Assembly: GCA_016712535.1 (NCBI GenBank) | Contig: JADJQW010000002.1 | Span: 2,294,001 to 2,358,000, forward strand | Length of the DNA stretch: 64,000 bases | Reading direction: 5' to 3' | From: Flavobacteriales bacterium | GTDB taxonomy: Bacteria; Bacteroidota; Bacteroidia; Flavobacteriales_F; PHOS-HE28 | Part shown: positions 45,664 to 54,743 of the stretch, one piece after another | How positions within the stretch are numbered: the first letter of the stretch is position 1 | Layout of the letters: every line of letters begins with the position of its first letter | Position numbers and translations under genes: made by a program | Notes under the pieces: generated by a model | The model's database searches: none | What the model was told of the DNA's origin: nothing | What the model saw: the letters and a program-made list of their open reading frames with translations, nothing else

Positions 45664-46080
45664 TCAGTGTCCATGGCCGTCGTCGGCGTTGTGCTGTTGC
45701 ACCGGAGGTACGCTCATGCGCGGACCGCTGCTCATCTCAGCGCTCGCGAAACCGTTGCCGGTCTTGAAGCTGGGCACCACGGTGAAGGCGTTGGGGTTGG
45801 TAAGCACCACGCGGAAGCCGCCGTCCTTCAGCGGTTCGAAGACTGGGTTGGCGGTCTTCTGGTCAGCGAAACGGATGTAGGCCACGCCGCCCCATGCGGG
45901 AACGGAGGCCCCCAGAGTGTCCAGCAGGTAGAAGAGCGCTTCATCGCCGCGCAGCACCATTTCGATGCAGTGCGCTTCGGAACGCACGAGCTGCCCGCCG
46001 TGCGGGGCTTTGAAGGTGGGTTGTTGGGCATGGAGCGCGGCGCCTGTGAGCAGCACTAAGGGAAGGAGGATGTGTTTCAT
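45664..46080 (-). CDS. Small exported protein of a metal efflux operon
   Basis: The 138-residue protein starts at 46080 and has a signal peptide (ILLPLVLLTGAALHAQ). The mature start, FKAPHGGQLVRSEAHCIEMV, resembles the PHGG-type domain seen in some metal efflux adaptors, and the end is His-rich (QQHNADDGHGH). It likely binds or monitors metal in the periplasm. Its ATG overlaps the stop of the nuclease-like gene (ATGA). Confidence 0.65.
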   Translation of the reverse strand: MKHILLPLVLLTGAALHAQQPTFKAPHGGQLVRSEAHCIEMVLRGDEALFYLLDTLGASVPAWGGVAYIRFADQKTANPVFEPLKDGGFRVVLTNPNAFTVVPSFKTGNGFASAEMSSGPRMSVPPVQQHNADDGHGH

Positions 46081-47045
46081 GGACTTGTCGGGGTTCGATC
46101 GTTGGTGGGATCCGGGTGAACGATGTACCGGTCGTGCAAGTAATTCGCCCAAGGGGCGAAGGCAGTAGATGTGGCGTGCTTGCGCAGGTCGAGGAGGAAC
46201 TGTTCGTAGGTGAGCGCCTTGAACGTGTGCTCCGGATGCACAAGAAAGGTGCTGTACCCTGCGCAAGCATTCGCCACATGGCTGTTGCCTTCTGGATAGA
46301 GCACCATGAGCGTAGCGCAGGCAAACTGGTCTTTGAAGCGCTGCTGGATGCTCTCTCCGAGCAATTGGTTCCGCCAGATCTGCCGGTATTCATCGCGCAA
46401 AAGGCTCTTGATACAGCCTTCGCTATAAATACCAGCGGCGGCCATCACGCGATGATAGGCCGAACCCGGATCAAGGAGGTCATGGTCTTCCTTGCTTCCC
46501 TTGCCCAATGGATAGGGCCGTTCAGTATACTTCACCTCAATGCCCAAAAGCCCGCGCAAACCGGCTTCGTCCTCGTACTCCACGTATGCGTCGAAGCTTG
46601 TGCGGTCGTTCAGGAAATCGGTGCGCGGCATCGGGGCGTGTTCGATGCGTACTTCATCCACGCGCCTCAACTCGAAACCGAGCCAGGTACTGAAGAGCCT
46701 TCGACGGAACTCATCATCGCTGTTCAGCGGAATGAAGAGGTTCAATGGGATGTGTTCACTGCGCAGCAGGTTGGAGTATACGTTCCGGCTATAGGTGGGG
46801 TAGCGCTCGCGCACCGCATCGCGGATACCGAAGCCGTCGAAGAAATTCAGCCCCTTGCGGGCATCGGCCTCCAGCAGGTAGTTGCCATAGCGGCCGCAGG
46901 GTACACGTAGATGCTCCGCGCGGAACCGTGACTGATGCAGCCGAGCGCGCCCCAGGAAACCGGTTGGGTCCGCCTGCCGGTCCATTGCGTATTGGGCGCC
47001 TATGTCTTGCATCTCCTGCATTCGGTTCAATGCTTCGCGCAGCAT
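46077..47045 (-). CDS. PD-(D/E)XK nuclease-like protein (PGN_0703 type)
   Basis: The 322-residue protein has no signal. The core DAYVEYEDEAGLRGLLGIEV followed by KYTE gives Asp152, Glu170 and Lys172 spaced as in PD-(D/E)XK nucleases, and the pattern resembles the PGN_0703 family of putative restriction endonucleases. Downstream helices (CIKSLLRDEYRQIWRNQLLG, then FACATLMVLYPEGN) fit that family. It overlaps both neighbours: 19 bases with the membrane protein upstream and four (ATGA) with the exported metal protein downstream, so it is translated as part of the metal operon. Whether it is an active nuclease, and why it is here, is unknown. Confidence 0.65.
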   Translation of the reverse strand: MLREALNRMQEMQDIGAQYAMDRQADPTGFLGRARLHQSRFRAEHLRVPCGRYGNYLLEADARKGLNFFDGFGIRDAVRERYPTYSRNVYSNLLRSEHIPLNLFIPLNSDDEFRRRLFSTWLGFELRRVDEVRIEHAPMPRTDFLNDRTSFDAYVEYEDEAGLRGLLGIEVKYTERPYPLGKGSKEDHDLLDPGSAYHRVMAAAGIYSEGCIKSLLRDEYRQIWRNQLLGESIQQRFKDQFACATLMVLYPEGNSHVANACAGYSTFLVHPEHTFKALTYEQFLLDLRKHATSTAFAPWANYLHDRYIVHPDPTNDRTPTSP

Positions 47046-47758
47046 ACCTTGCGCGTGACGGTGCTATCGTTTCGCGTCAGCGCGGTGTCCGTTGGGCTTA
47101 CTGCATCCAACCGGTGGAGGAGCGTGTTGTACTGCGCGGAGTCCAGTTGCACTTGTTGGGTTTGCTCCACTTGTAGTTTGCCGTAGTGTACCTCGCGGTA
47201 GGCCAAGCAAACCTGCCACAGGCCGATGCCCACGCCGAGCACCAAGGCCCACGCTGCGATGCTCAGGTTGCGTCGGTTCATCCGCAGATCATTGTCAGCG
47301 CGCACTTCATCCGGCATGCGGAAGCCGTCGCGCACATAGGCGATCAGGCCGGGGTTCACCAGGATGGAACTGAAGGCGGTCTCGTCCAGTAACTGATTGA
47401 CCCGCGCATCATACACCTGGGCTGTAATGGGTTGATTGCCTTGCACCAGCCGTCCGAAGCGCGCTTGGGCCGGAAATGGTGATTCGTCGTACAGGATGAC
47501 CAATCCATTCACCTCCAACTCGCGCAGCAGGTGAACCAGACTCACCAACTGACTTGAGAACTCGCGAACCCGGTCCACCAACACCTGTCCTTGGAACTGC
47601 TGCGCATCGAAGTGCATTTCCCAATGGCCGGGTGTGTGAACAAGATCTATGTCCCTGAGCCAGTCGTCGATCATGGCGGGCAGGCTGGGGATCCCGATCG
47701 AGTTGGCCAGAAGCAGTTTCCTGACCAGAGCCTGCTCGAATTCATTCAGTGTTCTCAT
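47027..47758 (-). CDS. Single-pass membrane protein of unknown function
   Basis: The 243-residue protein has a long soluble N-terminal region (FEQALVRKLLLANSIGIPSL, then SQLVSLVHLLRELEVNGLVI), a membrane helix at about 180-200 (LSIAAWALVLGVGIGLWQV) and a short C-terminal tail ending KVCCAKH. No family is recognised. It starts 12 bases after czcB and overlaps the nuclease-like gene by 19 bases. The pairing and overlap suggest that the two proteins work together. Confidence 0.6.
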   Translation of the reverse strand: MRTLNEFEQALVRKLLLANSIGIPSLPAMIDDWLRDIDLVHTPGHWEMHFDAQQFQGQVLVDRVREFSSQLVSLVHLLRELEVNGLVILYDESPFPAQARFGRLVQGNQPITAQVYDARVNQLLDETAFSSILVNPGLIAYVRDGFRMPDEVRADNDLRMNRRNLSIAAWALVLGVGIGLWQVCLAYREVHYGKLQVEQTQQVQLDSAQYNTLLHRLDAVSPTDTALTRNDSTVTRKVCCAKH

Positions 47759-47770
47759 GGCTTGTTATTC

Positions 47771-49273
47771 TTAGTGCTGGTGCCCACTGCTCGTATTCAT
47801 CATGGCAATGATGTAGAAGGCTCCGCCCACCACCACTTCGGCGCCCTCTTCCACCGGTTCCATGAAGGTGACGGCGGTGTAGGCGCCGTCCGTAGTGCCG
47901 CGCTTCACTTGCACTTTCTTGAAGGTCATGCTGCCGGGCACGGGCGCGTGATCCTCGTGCCCTGCTTTTTCGTCATGCGCGTGTTCGTCGCCTTGGGCGT
48001 GACTTTCCTTGTTCTCCGCTGCGTGGTCGTGGGCTTCGCCTTCCGCGTGTTTTTGTTCCTCTTCTTCCTTGGGCGCAGGTTCCGCATCATGGTCATGGGC
48101 GTGTTCCTCGCCGGAGGCGTGGCTCTCCTTGTTCTCGGCGGCGTGGTCGTGTGCGTCCCCTTCGGCATGCTTGTGCTCGGCCTCTTCGGCGTGCACATGC
48201 GCTTCCTCACCATCGGTGCGGATGAAAACATAGTCCACGCCCATGTAGTTCACGATGGCGTCGGTGAGCACGGCGGTGACTTTCGCGTTGCCCACATCGA
48301 TGCGGGCGGTAACGCCCATGCCGTCGATGAGCCCTTGGCGTTCGCCGGTAATCTCGGCATGCACGGGGATGGTCTTGGTCTCGCTCTCGAACGCGCTGCC
48401 GATGGCGAAGACCTTGGCGGTGTAGGTGCGCCCTGGGAGGTTGGTGAGCGTGAGGTCGATGTTCTGCCCCACTTTCACTTTGGCGATATCCTGCTCGTAC
48501 AGGAACACATCCACGTGCAACTTGCCGTTGTTCACCACGCGCATCAGCGCCGCGTCGCCCGTCACCTTCGTGCCCACGTTCACACCGATGTGCGCCACGG
48601 TGCCGTCGATCGGGCTCACGATGGACGCTGAGCTGCGGAGGCCGTCCGCATCGAGGCGGTAGGGGTCGATGTTGATCATGCGCAGCAGTTGGGCGTTGGC
48701 GGTCACGGTGGCTTTCAGCGACGCGTTCTCCGCGGTGGCCTGTTGCAGTGTCTTGCGTGCGGCCACGTTGGCGTCGGCCAATTCCTGCTGGCGGGCGAGG
48801 TCGGCCGTGGAATACGTAAGGCGTGCCTTCGCTTCGATGTAGTCGCGTTGCAGGTCGATGATGGCGGGATCGGCGATCGTAACCAAGGGCTGTCCTTTGC
48901 GCACGGCATCGCCTTCCTGCACGAGCACTTCGCGCACGGTGCCGCCCATGGCAGCGGTGATATCGGCCATGTTCTGCGGCGGCACTTTCAGGAAACCGGT
49001 GGCTTTGAGGGCGGTGTTCAGGTCCTTGAGCTCCACGGTGCCGAGCTTGCCTTCGATGTTGGCGAATTGCACGGGTTCGATGGTGACACTGCTCTTGCTG
49101 CCACCTTCTTCACCGTGCTCGTCGTGACCACCGTGGCCTTCTTCTTCACCGGACGCAGCGCCGCCACAGGAGGCGATCGCTACGGTGAGCAGGAGCAAGA
49201 GGAGGAATTGCGGGATTCCGCCGAGGCGGGACAGGATGCGCGCGAAGGCGCTGTTGATCTGTTGCGTTTTCAT
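47771..49273 (-). CDS. czcB: CzcB-like adaptor with a long His-rich insertion
   Basis: The 500-residue lipoprotein (lipobox VAIASC at residue 36) opens with a His/Glu stretch (EEEGHGGHDEHGEEGG), then has a barrel-sandwich domain (ADITAAMGGTVREVLVQEGD, SPIDGTVAHIGVNVGTKV), a helical hairpin (about 140-200) and a beta-barrel domain. A 90-residue insertion (about 356-445) follows YVFIRTDGEE, made of two copies of a 40-residue His/Asp/Glu unit. The last part returns to the normal membrane-proximal fold. It links the CzcA-TolC fusion across the periplasm; the insertion could collect Zn(II) or a similar ion. Confidence 0.9.
   Translation of the reverse strand: MKTQQINSAFARILSRLGGIPQFLLLLLLTVAIASCGGAASGEEEGHGGHDEHGEEGGSKSSVTIEPVQFANIEGKLGTVELKDLNTALKATGFLKVPPQNMADITAAMGGTVREVLVQEGDAVRKGQPLVTIADPAIIDLQRDYIEAKARLTYSTADLARQQELADANVAARKTLQQATAENASLKATVTANAQLLRMINIDPYRLDADGLRSSASIVSPIDGTVAHIGVNVGTKVTGDAALMRVVNNGKLHVDVFLYEQDIAKVKVGQNIDLTLTNLPGRTYTAKVFAIGSAFESETKTIPVHAEITGERQGLIDGMGVTARIDVGNAKVTAVLTDAIVNYMGVDYVFIRTDGEEAHVHAEEAEHKHAEGDAHDHAAENKESHASGEEHAHDHDAEPAPKEEEEQKHAEGEAHDHAAENKESHAQGDEHAHDEKAGHEDHAPVPGSMTFKKVQVKRGTTDGAYTAVTFMEPVEEGAEVVVGGAFYIIAMMNTSSGHQH
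47939..48208 (-). repeat. Two-unit His-rich repeat inside czcB
   Basis: The coding segment for residues about 356-445 contains a 120-base unit present twice, giving KHAEGDAHDHAAENKESHA and, 40 residues later, KHAEGEAHDHAAENKESHA. Such units expand and contract easily by slippage or recombination. Confidence 0.75.
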
Positions 49274-49285
49274 ATCGGATCGGTC

Positions 49286-52200
49286 TTAGAGGCCGTTGAG
49301 GGCACGGAGGTGGAGGACGGTGAGGGCGAGCTCGTAACGCACGCGCAGATGCTCGGCGTTGAGTTGGAAGGCCTGCTCGATGCCTTGGGTGAATTGGAAG
49401 TAGTCGGCTTCGCCAGCGGTGTAGGCCCGTTGCGCATCATCGCGCAAGGTTTCCGCCAAGGCAGCGCCGGTGCTCTCGTAGTACGCGAGGCTCTCGCGCA
49501 GTTGTGCGAGTTGCGCTTGCGTGCTGGCGCGTTCGCTGGTGCGTTGGCGGCGTGCGGCTTCCAGTTCCTGCGTGGCGATCTCGCTGCGCAGGCGCGCGGC
49601 CTTGGTGCGACCGCCTTGTCCGCTGCCGGGCAAGGGAAGCGATGCGCCGATCAAGTAACCGCTGAAGGGCGATTTGCCATCGAAGGTCTGGTAGAAGCCG
49701 CCGCCTTGCAAGCTGGGTGCCCATTGGCTGCGTTGCAATTTCCATTCGGCCTCGGCCACTTGCGTGCGTTGTTCCATGGATAGCAGCAGTGGATCGCTGC
49801 CTCCGCCGGGATCGGGCGTGCGTGCAGTGTTGAGCAATTCACCGGTGATCGGTGCTGCGCCGTTGAGCGCGCCGGTCCAGCGTTCCACTTCGGCCTGGTA
49901 GGCTTGCAGGTCGGCCTGGGCCTGGCGCAAACGCACCTTCACATGTTCGGCGCGACTTTGTGCGCTGGTCTTTTCCAGGCGACCGGTCTCACCGAGCTCG
50001 AAACGTTTCGTGGCGAACGCGGCCATGGAGGAGTACGCGCTATCGAGCTGTTGCAGGATGCGCACTTGCTCCAAGCCCATGGCCCATTGCAAGTAAGCAC
50101 CGCCAGCGCTCTCCTTCACGTAGGCCGATGTGTTCAACTTTTCGTTCTCCGCCAGTCGCAGGCTTTCCTTCAAATAGGTGGAACGCCGCGCGATGGTGGT
50201 GGGGAAGGCGAAGCCCGTGGTGGCTTGTAGGTTGATGTCCGTGCGGTACGGCCCTTGGATCTGCCCCTGCATGAACTGCGCGTTCAGCGGTTGCAGGTTG
50301 AAGGCCGTCTTACGCAAGGCATCCTGTTCCTGCACGCCGAGTTCAGCAGCGGTCATGCTCGGATGCGTGCGCAACGCGCGTGCGATCACCGTATCCATGG
50401 GCACTTGGTTCTGTGCGGTAACACTTCCGCCAGCGAACAACAGCAGCAACGAGGCAACGATCAGCGGGGCTTTCGCCGTGCCACCGTCATCATCCTTGCG
50501 CTTCTTTCCAGCGCTCATGAAGAGCAGGTACAGCACCGGCAATACCAACAAGGTCAGGGCCGTCGCCGTGATCAGTCCACCGATCACCACGGTGGCCAAG
50601 GGGCGTTGCACCTCGGCACCGGAACTTCCGCTCAGGGCCATGGGCAGGAAACCCAAGGAGGCCACAGCGGCGGTCATCAGCACAGGACGCAGGCGGATGC
50701 GTGTGCCTTTAAGCACGCGTTCCTTCAGGTCGGTGATGCCTTCCTTCTCCAGTTGATCGAAGGTGCCGATGAGCACAATACCGTTGAGCACCGCCACACC
50801 GAACAGCGCGATGAAGCCCACGCCCGCACTGATGCTGAAGGGCATATCGCGGAGCAGCAAGGCCACCACGCCACCGATGGCGCTCATGGGAATGGCCGTG
50901 TAGATCAGCAGCGCGCGTTTCACGCTGTTGAAGGTGAAGAAGAGGAGCATGAAGATGAGCAGCAGCGCCACGGGAACGGCCACCATCAAGCGTTTGCTCG
51001 CTGCTTGCAAGTTCTCGAACGTACCGCCGAAGGTGTAGTAGTAGCCCGCTGGCAACTTCACATCAGCAACGATGCGGCGATCCAGTTCCTCCACGAAACT
51101 CTGCACATCGCGGCCGCGCACGTTCACGCCGATCACGATGCGCCGCTTGGCGTTCTCACGGCTGATCTGCGCAGGGCCGTTGATCAGTTCGATGTTGGCC
51201 ACCTGTTGCAGTTGGATCTGGCCACCACGCGGGAGCGCCACGAAGAGTTCGCGCACATCGTCGATGCTCTGGCGCTGCTGTTCGGCCATCCGCACGACCA
51301 GGTCGAAACGGCGTTCGTTCTCGTAGATGGCACCGGTGCTCTCACCGGCGAAGGCCGTTCGCAGGGTGCTGTTGAGGTCGCGGATGTTGAGGCCGTATTG
51401 CGCCACGCGCGCCCGGTCATAGGTAACGGTGATCTGCGGAAGACCGGCGACTTTCTCCACTTGGGGCTCGCCCGCGCCTTGCACTTCGGCCACGATCGCG
51501 CTCATGCGTTCGGCGTAGGCCGCCAGCGTGTCCATGTTCTCGCCGTAGATCTTCACGGCCACGTCCTGGCGTATGCCGGTCATCAGTTCGTTGAAGCGCA
51601 TCTGGATGGGTTGTGTGCTTTCGTAGAACACACCGGGCAGTTCGCGCAGGGCCTTCATCATGGTGTCCTGCAGCGATTCGCGGTCGTGCGCCGTTACCCA
51701 TTCATCCTTTTCCTTCAGGATGATCATGAGGTCCGTGGCCTCCGGCGGCATGGGGTCCGTCGGGATCTCGGCGCTTCCCGTGCGGCCCACGACTTCCTTC
51801 ACTTCCGGGAATTTCATCAGGATCCGCTCCACCTTGGCATTGTTCGCGATGCTCTGGCTGAGCGAGGAGCCTTGTGGCAGGATGCTGTGGAAGGCGAAGT
51901 CCCCTTCCTCCAAGGTGGGTATGAATTCCCCGCCCATGCGCGAGAACAGGAAGATCGAGCCGATGAAGAGCGCCACGGCCACGCCGATGGTCTTCAAGCG
52001 GTTGCGCAATGCGAAGGCGATGAAGGGGTCGTACCACTTCTGGAAACGGTCCATCATGCGGTCGCTGAAGTTGCGCGTATGCTGGGTGTTGCGCGGCAGG
52101 AAGAGCGCGCACATCATGGGCACGTAGGTGAGGCTCAGCAGCAGCGCACCGAGGATGGCGAAGCTCACGGTGATGGCCATTGGGCGGAACATCTTGCCTT

Positions 52201-53608
52201 CGATGCCGACCAGCGTAAGGATGGGGATGTACACGATGAGGATGATGATCTCCCCGAACGAAGCACTGCTCCGGATGCGGCTGGCACTGTTGAACACCTC
52301 GCGGTCCATTTCCTCGCGACTGAGGATCCGCCCTTTGAAGCGCGAATGCAGGTGATGCAAGGTGGCTTCCACGATGATCACCGCGCCGTCCACGATCAAG
52401 CCGAAGTCGATGGCACCGAGCGACATCAAATTGCCGCTCACGCCGAACGCGTTCATGAGGATGATCGCGAAGAGCATGCACAGCGGGATCACGCTGGCCA
52501 CGATGAGGCCCGCGCGCCAGTTGCCCAGGAAGAGCACCAGCACGAAGATCACGATCAAGGCCCCCTCGATCAAGTTGGTCTTCACCGTATCGATCGCCCG
52601 TTTCACCAGTGAACTGCGCACGAGGTACGGTTCGATCACAACACCTTCGGGCAATGCCTTCTGCACGGTAGGGATGCGCGCTTCGATGGCTTCCACCACG
52701 GCGGCGCTGTTTCCTCCTTTGAGCATCATCACCGTGCCGCCCACTACTTCGCCTTCGCCATTGCGCGTCATGGCACCGTAGCGTGGTGCGCTGCCGAAGC
52801 CTACGGTGGCCACATCGCCGATGAGCAGTGGCACCCCGTTCTCCGGGGTCTTCACCACCACCTTGCGGATATCGTCCAGCGAGGTGAGCAGCCCTGCACC
52901 ACGGATGGAGTAGGCATTGGGCCGCTTGTCGATGTAAGCGCCACCGGTGTTCTCGTTGTTGTTCTCCAAGGCCGTGAACACATCAGCGATGGTGACATCC
53001 ATGCTTTGCAAGCGCTTGGGATCCACAGCCACCTCGTACTGTTTCACCTCGCCACCGAAACTGTTCACCTCGGCCACGCCCGGTGTGCCGATCAACTGCC
53101 GCGATACGATCCAGTCCTGGATCTCGCGCAGCTCGGAGGCGGTGAATGTCTTGGTGGTGCTGTCATCAGCGTGCAGCACGTACTGGTAGATCTCCCCCAG
53201 CCCTGTGCTCACCGGTGCGAGCACAGGTTCGCCCACCCCGGGCGGTATCAGCTTGGCCGCATCGCCGAGGCGCTGGTCCACGAGCGTTCGCGCGAAGTAG
53301 GTGTCCACGTCCTCATCGAACACGATGGTGACGATGCTGAGGCCGAAGCGGCTGATGGAGCGGATCTCCACCAGATCGGGCAAACTGGCCATGGCGCGCT
53401 CGATGGGCGAGGTAACGAACTGCTCCACCTCCTGCGCGGCCAGCGTAGGGGTGGTGGTGATCACCTGCACCTGGTTGTTGGTGATGTCGGGCACGGCATC
53501 GATGGGTAGCTGCGTGAGCGAATACGCGCCGTAGAGCACCAGCACGAGCGTGAAGAGCCCGATGATGGCCTTGTTGTGGATGGAGAACTTGATGACCTTG
53601 TCGATCAT
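49286..53608 (-). CDS. czcA: CzcA-type RND pump fused to a TolC-type outer-membrane protein
   Basis: The start at 53608 (MIDKVIKFSIHNKAI) is the usual CzcA start; the longer frame adds a poor 17-residue leader. The product is 1,440 residues. Residues 1 to about 1030 form an RND pump with LPIDAVPDITNNQVQV, the helix-4 signature GAIDFGLIVDGAVIIVEA (Zn/Co/Cd group) and GAEVQRPLATVVIGGL. After a charged linker (KKRKDDDGG) and a second signal-like helix (LIVASLLLLFAGGSVTAQ), the rest is a TolC-family protein (AFATKRFELGETGRLEKTS). This fusion is known in Bacteroidota and may be cleaved after export. It is cotranscribed with czcB after a 12-base gap. Confidence 0.92.
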   Translation of the reverse strand: MIDKVIKFSIHNKAIIGLFTLVLVLYGAYSLTQLPIDAVPDITNNQVQVITTTPTLAAQEVEQFVTSPIERAMASLPDLVEIRSISRFGLSIVTIVFDEDVDTYFARTLVDQRLGDAAKLIPPGVGEPVLAPVSTGLGEIYQYVLHADDSTTKTFTASELREIQDWIVSRQLIGTPGVAEVNSFGGEVKQYEVAVDPKRLQSMDVTIADVFTALENNNENTGGAYIDKRPNAYSIRGAGLLTSLDDIRKVVVKTPENGVPLLIGDVATVGFGSAPRYGAMTRNGEGEVVGGTVMMLKGGNSAAVVEAIEARIPTVQKALPEGVVIEPYLVRSSLVKRAIDTVKTNLIEGALIVIFVLVLFLGNWRAGLIVASVIPLCMLFAIILMNAFGVSGNLMSLGAIDFGLIVDGAVIIVEATLHHLHSRFKGRILSREEMDREVFNSASRIRSSASFGEIIILIVYIPILTLVGIEGKMFRPMAITVSFAILGALLLSLTYVPMMCALFLPRNTQHTRNFSDRMMDRFQKWYDPFIAFALRNRLKTIGVAVALFIGSIFLFSRMGGEFIPTLEEGDFAFHSILPQGSSLSQSIANNAKVERILMKFPEVKEVVGRTGSAEIPTDPMPPEATDLMIILKEKDEWVTAHDRESLQDTMMKALRELPGVFYESTQPIQMRFNELMTGIRQDVAVKIYGENMDTLAAYAERMSAIVAEVQGAGEPQVEKVAGLPQITVTYDRARVAQYGLNIRDLNSTLRTAFAGESTGAIYENERRFDLVVRMAEQQRQSIDDVRELFVALPRGGQIQLQQVANIELINGPAQISRENAKRRIVIGVNVRGRDVQSFVEELDRRIVADVKLPAGYYYTFGGTFENLQAASKRLMVAVPVALLLIFMLLFFTFNSVKRALLIYTAIPMSAIGGVVALLLRDMPFSISAGVGFIALFGVAVLNGIVLIGTFDQLEKEGITDLKERVLKGTRIRLRPVLMTAAVASLGFLPMALSGSSGAEVQRPLATVVIGGLITATALTLLVLPVLYLLFMSAGKKRKDDDGGTAKAPLIVASLLLLFAGGSVTAQNQVPMDTVIARALRTHPSMTAAELGVQEQDALRKTAFNLQPLNAQFMQGQIQGPYRTDINLQATTGFAFPTTIARRSTYLKESLRLAENEKLNTSAYVKESAGGAYLQWAMGLEQVRILQQLDSAYSSMAAFATKRFELGETGRLEKTSAQSRAEHVKVRLRQAQADLQAYQAEVERWTGALNGAAPITGELLNTARTPDPGGGSDPLLLSMEQRTQVAEAEWKLQRSQWAPSLQGGGFYQTFDGKSPFSGYLIGASLPLPGSGQGGRTKAARLRSEIATQELEAARRQRTSERASTQAQLAQLRESLAYYESTGAALAETLRDDAQRAYTAGEADYFQFTQGIEQAFQLNAEHLRVRYELALTVLHLRALNGL

Positions 53609-53713
53609 GGGAATGCTTGAGTGAAATGGACGGAACGAGAAGGCGCCGATGACCCGCAAGGCGGTCGGTCATGCACGAATGCACGGCGCAGGAAAGCGCG
53701 CTAAGGCGCTAAC

Positions 53714-54112
53714 TCAAGCCTTGGGAGGGTTCCACACGGTACCTGAGTATCCGCGCGGTGGAACATCGATCACATGGGCGCCCACAGCGATAGTAAGCGC
53801 GGCCACGCCGATCTGTAAAGAGCCGTTTACAGGGGAAAGGGCGACTAGCCCACCGCATGCGCAGAACTCGCCATGGCAATCCTCATTGAAAGGATCATGT
53901 TCATGGTCGTCGTGATGCTGCGTAGGACCATGCTCCTCATGGAACAGGTCGTGGAACTCTTCTCCTGTATGCTGCTCCAAAAAATGGGCAACTACACTAG
54001 GGACATGAAGCCACTCGTGCATCTCAAGCGCACTAAATGCGTAGAGGGCTAGGACGAGACCGAAAGAGGACCGCATGTGGCGCAAAAGTAGAGACTTGAG
54101 CGAATGGTTCAT
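53714..54112 (-). CDS. His-rich membrane protein preceding the czc operon
   Basis: The 132-residue protein starts at 54112; the longer frame upstream is not protein-like. It has an N-terminal helix (SFGLVLALYAFSALEMHEWL), a His/Asp/Glu-rich loop (EEHGPTQHHDDHEHD then DCHGEFCACGG) and a second hydrophobic segment (LQIGVAALTIAVGAHVI). The loop should lie in the periplasm and bind metal. It is the first gene of the leftward metal operon, 105 bases before czcA, and may act as a sensor or metal donor. The family is unnamed to me. Confidence 0.7.
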   Translation of the reverse strand: MNHSLKSLLLRHMRSSFGLVLALYAFSALEMHEWLHVPSVVAHFLEQHTGEEFHDLFHEEHGPTQHHDDHEHDPFNEDCHGEFCACGGLVALSPVNGSLQIGVAALTIAVGAHVIDVPPRGYSGTVWNPPKA

Positions 54113-54203
54113 GGGGAAGTTGTTCCCCCCTTGGATGGCTGACACCCTCCATATGGACCGTGGCGAATAGTTAAAGAGGCAGACGATGGCCAAGTGAAAG
54201 AAG

Positions 54204-54338
54204 CTACAGTTCAGATTCCTTTAGGAAGTGCCCCCTTGCGCGGGCTGCCAGTTCACTGGTCGTCCCGCGCTCCTTGAGCGATTCCAGCACCACCTTCGTC
54301 TTGAAGGCGGCACTGTGCTTGCGGTACGTCCTCTTCAT
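54204..54338 (-). pseudogene. IS3-family transposase orfA remnant
   Basis: A minus-strand frame of 44 residues begins KRTYRKHSAAFKTKVVLESL and continues KERGTTSELAARARG, which is the N-terminal helix-turn-helix of IS3-family OrfA proteins. Similarity ends abruptly after SELAAR, inside a 15-base sequence that is repeated at 55826. No orfB or inverted repeat is visible. The fragment lies exactly between the metal operon and the plasmid-like module and is a scar of rearrangement. Confidence 0.75.
54231..54245 (+). repeat. 15-base direct repeat, copy 1
   Basis: CCCCCTTGCGCGGGC occurs here at the broken end of the IS3 orfA remnant and again at 55826-55840 before the ardA leader. The two copies bracket the first primase-like gene. 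An exact 15-base match over this distance suggests recombination through short homology or a shared regulatory motif. Confidence 0.6.
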
Positions 54339-54433
54339 GGTGTCGTGCAGAAATGTACTGACCGCCACCTGTCTTGATCTACCCTTACAATCTCACCCAA
54401 GCTTAGTACCTCCTTCTCGTTCCTCTACCAACA

Positions 54434-54463
54434 CGAAGGGCTGCCTTGTGGGGCAACCCTTCG
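54434..54463 (+). promoter_or_regulatory. Stem-loop in the leader of the first primase-like gene
   Basis: CGAAGGG pairs with CCCTTCG and, inside, TGCC with GGCA around the loop TTGTG. It lies 280 bases before the primase-like start in the 405-base gap after the IS3 remnant. Apart from this hairpin I see no gene in the gap (54339-54743). It may be a terminator or part of a structured leader like that of ardA. Confidence 0.45.
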
Positions 54464-54743
54464 CGCCGTGGCAAGTACCTATGGAGCATGTAGGTCTTGC
54501 CGGACTGGTTGAGCTTGGCTTTGGTACAGCGAAGTAAGGGACTTTAGGATCAACCGCAACGGGCCACAGTCAGCCATAGGCGTGACGCTCGGTGTTGGTG
54601 GTGTACCGGATCGCGTTGGCTTGCACAGGCTTTAATGGCGAGTGCTCTTTCGAGGGAATCCCCGAGGGCGCGCTAGGCTGTCTTGCCGTGAAAAAGAAAA
54701 CACCACGGCCACATCGCAACCCTATTCGGAAAGGACAAGCCTC

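Noticed and set aside
47939..48208. The His-rich repeat considered as a CRISPR-like array
   Set aside because: There are only two units, they are in frame, and they encode a coherent His-rich peptide within czcB.
50255..52612. A 785-residue open frame on the plus strand opposite the CzcA-TolC gene
   Set aside because: It is a shadow produced by the GC-rich codon pattern of the real gene; the translation is rich in His, Gln, Asp and Glu with no domain.
54274..54537. An 87-residue plus-strand frame near the IS3 remnant
   Set aside because: The minus strand carries a clear OrfA helix-turn-helix; the plus frame has no protein-like pattern.
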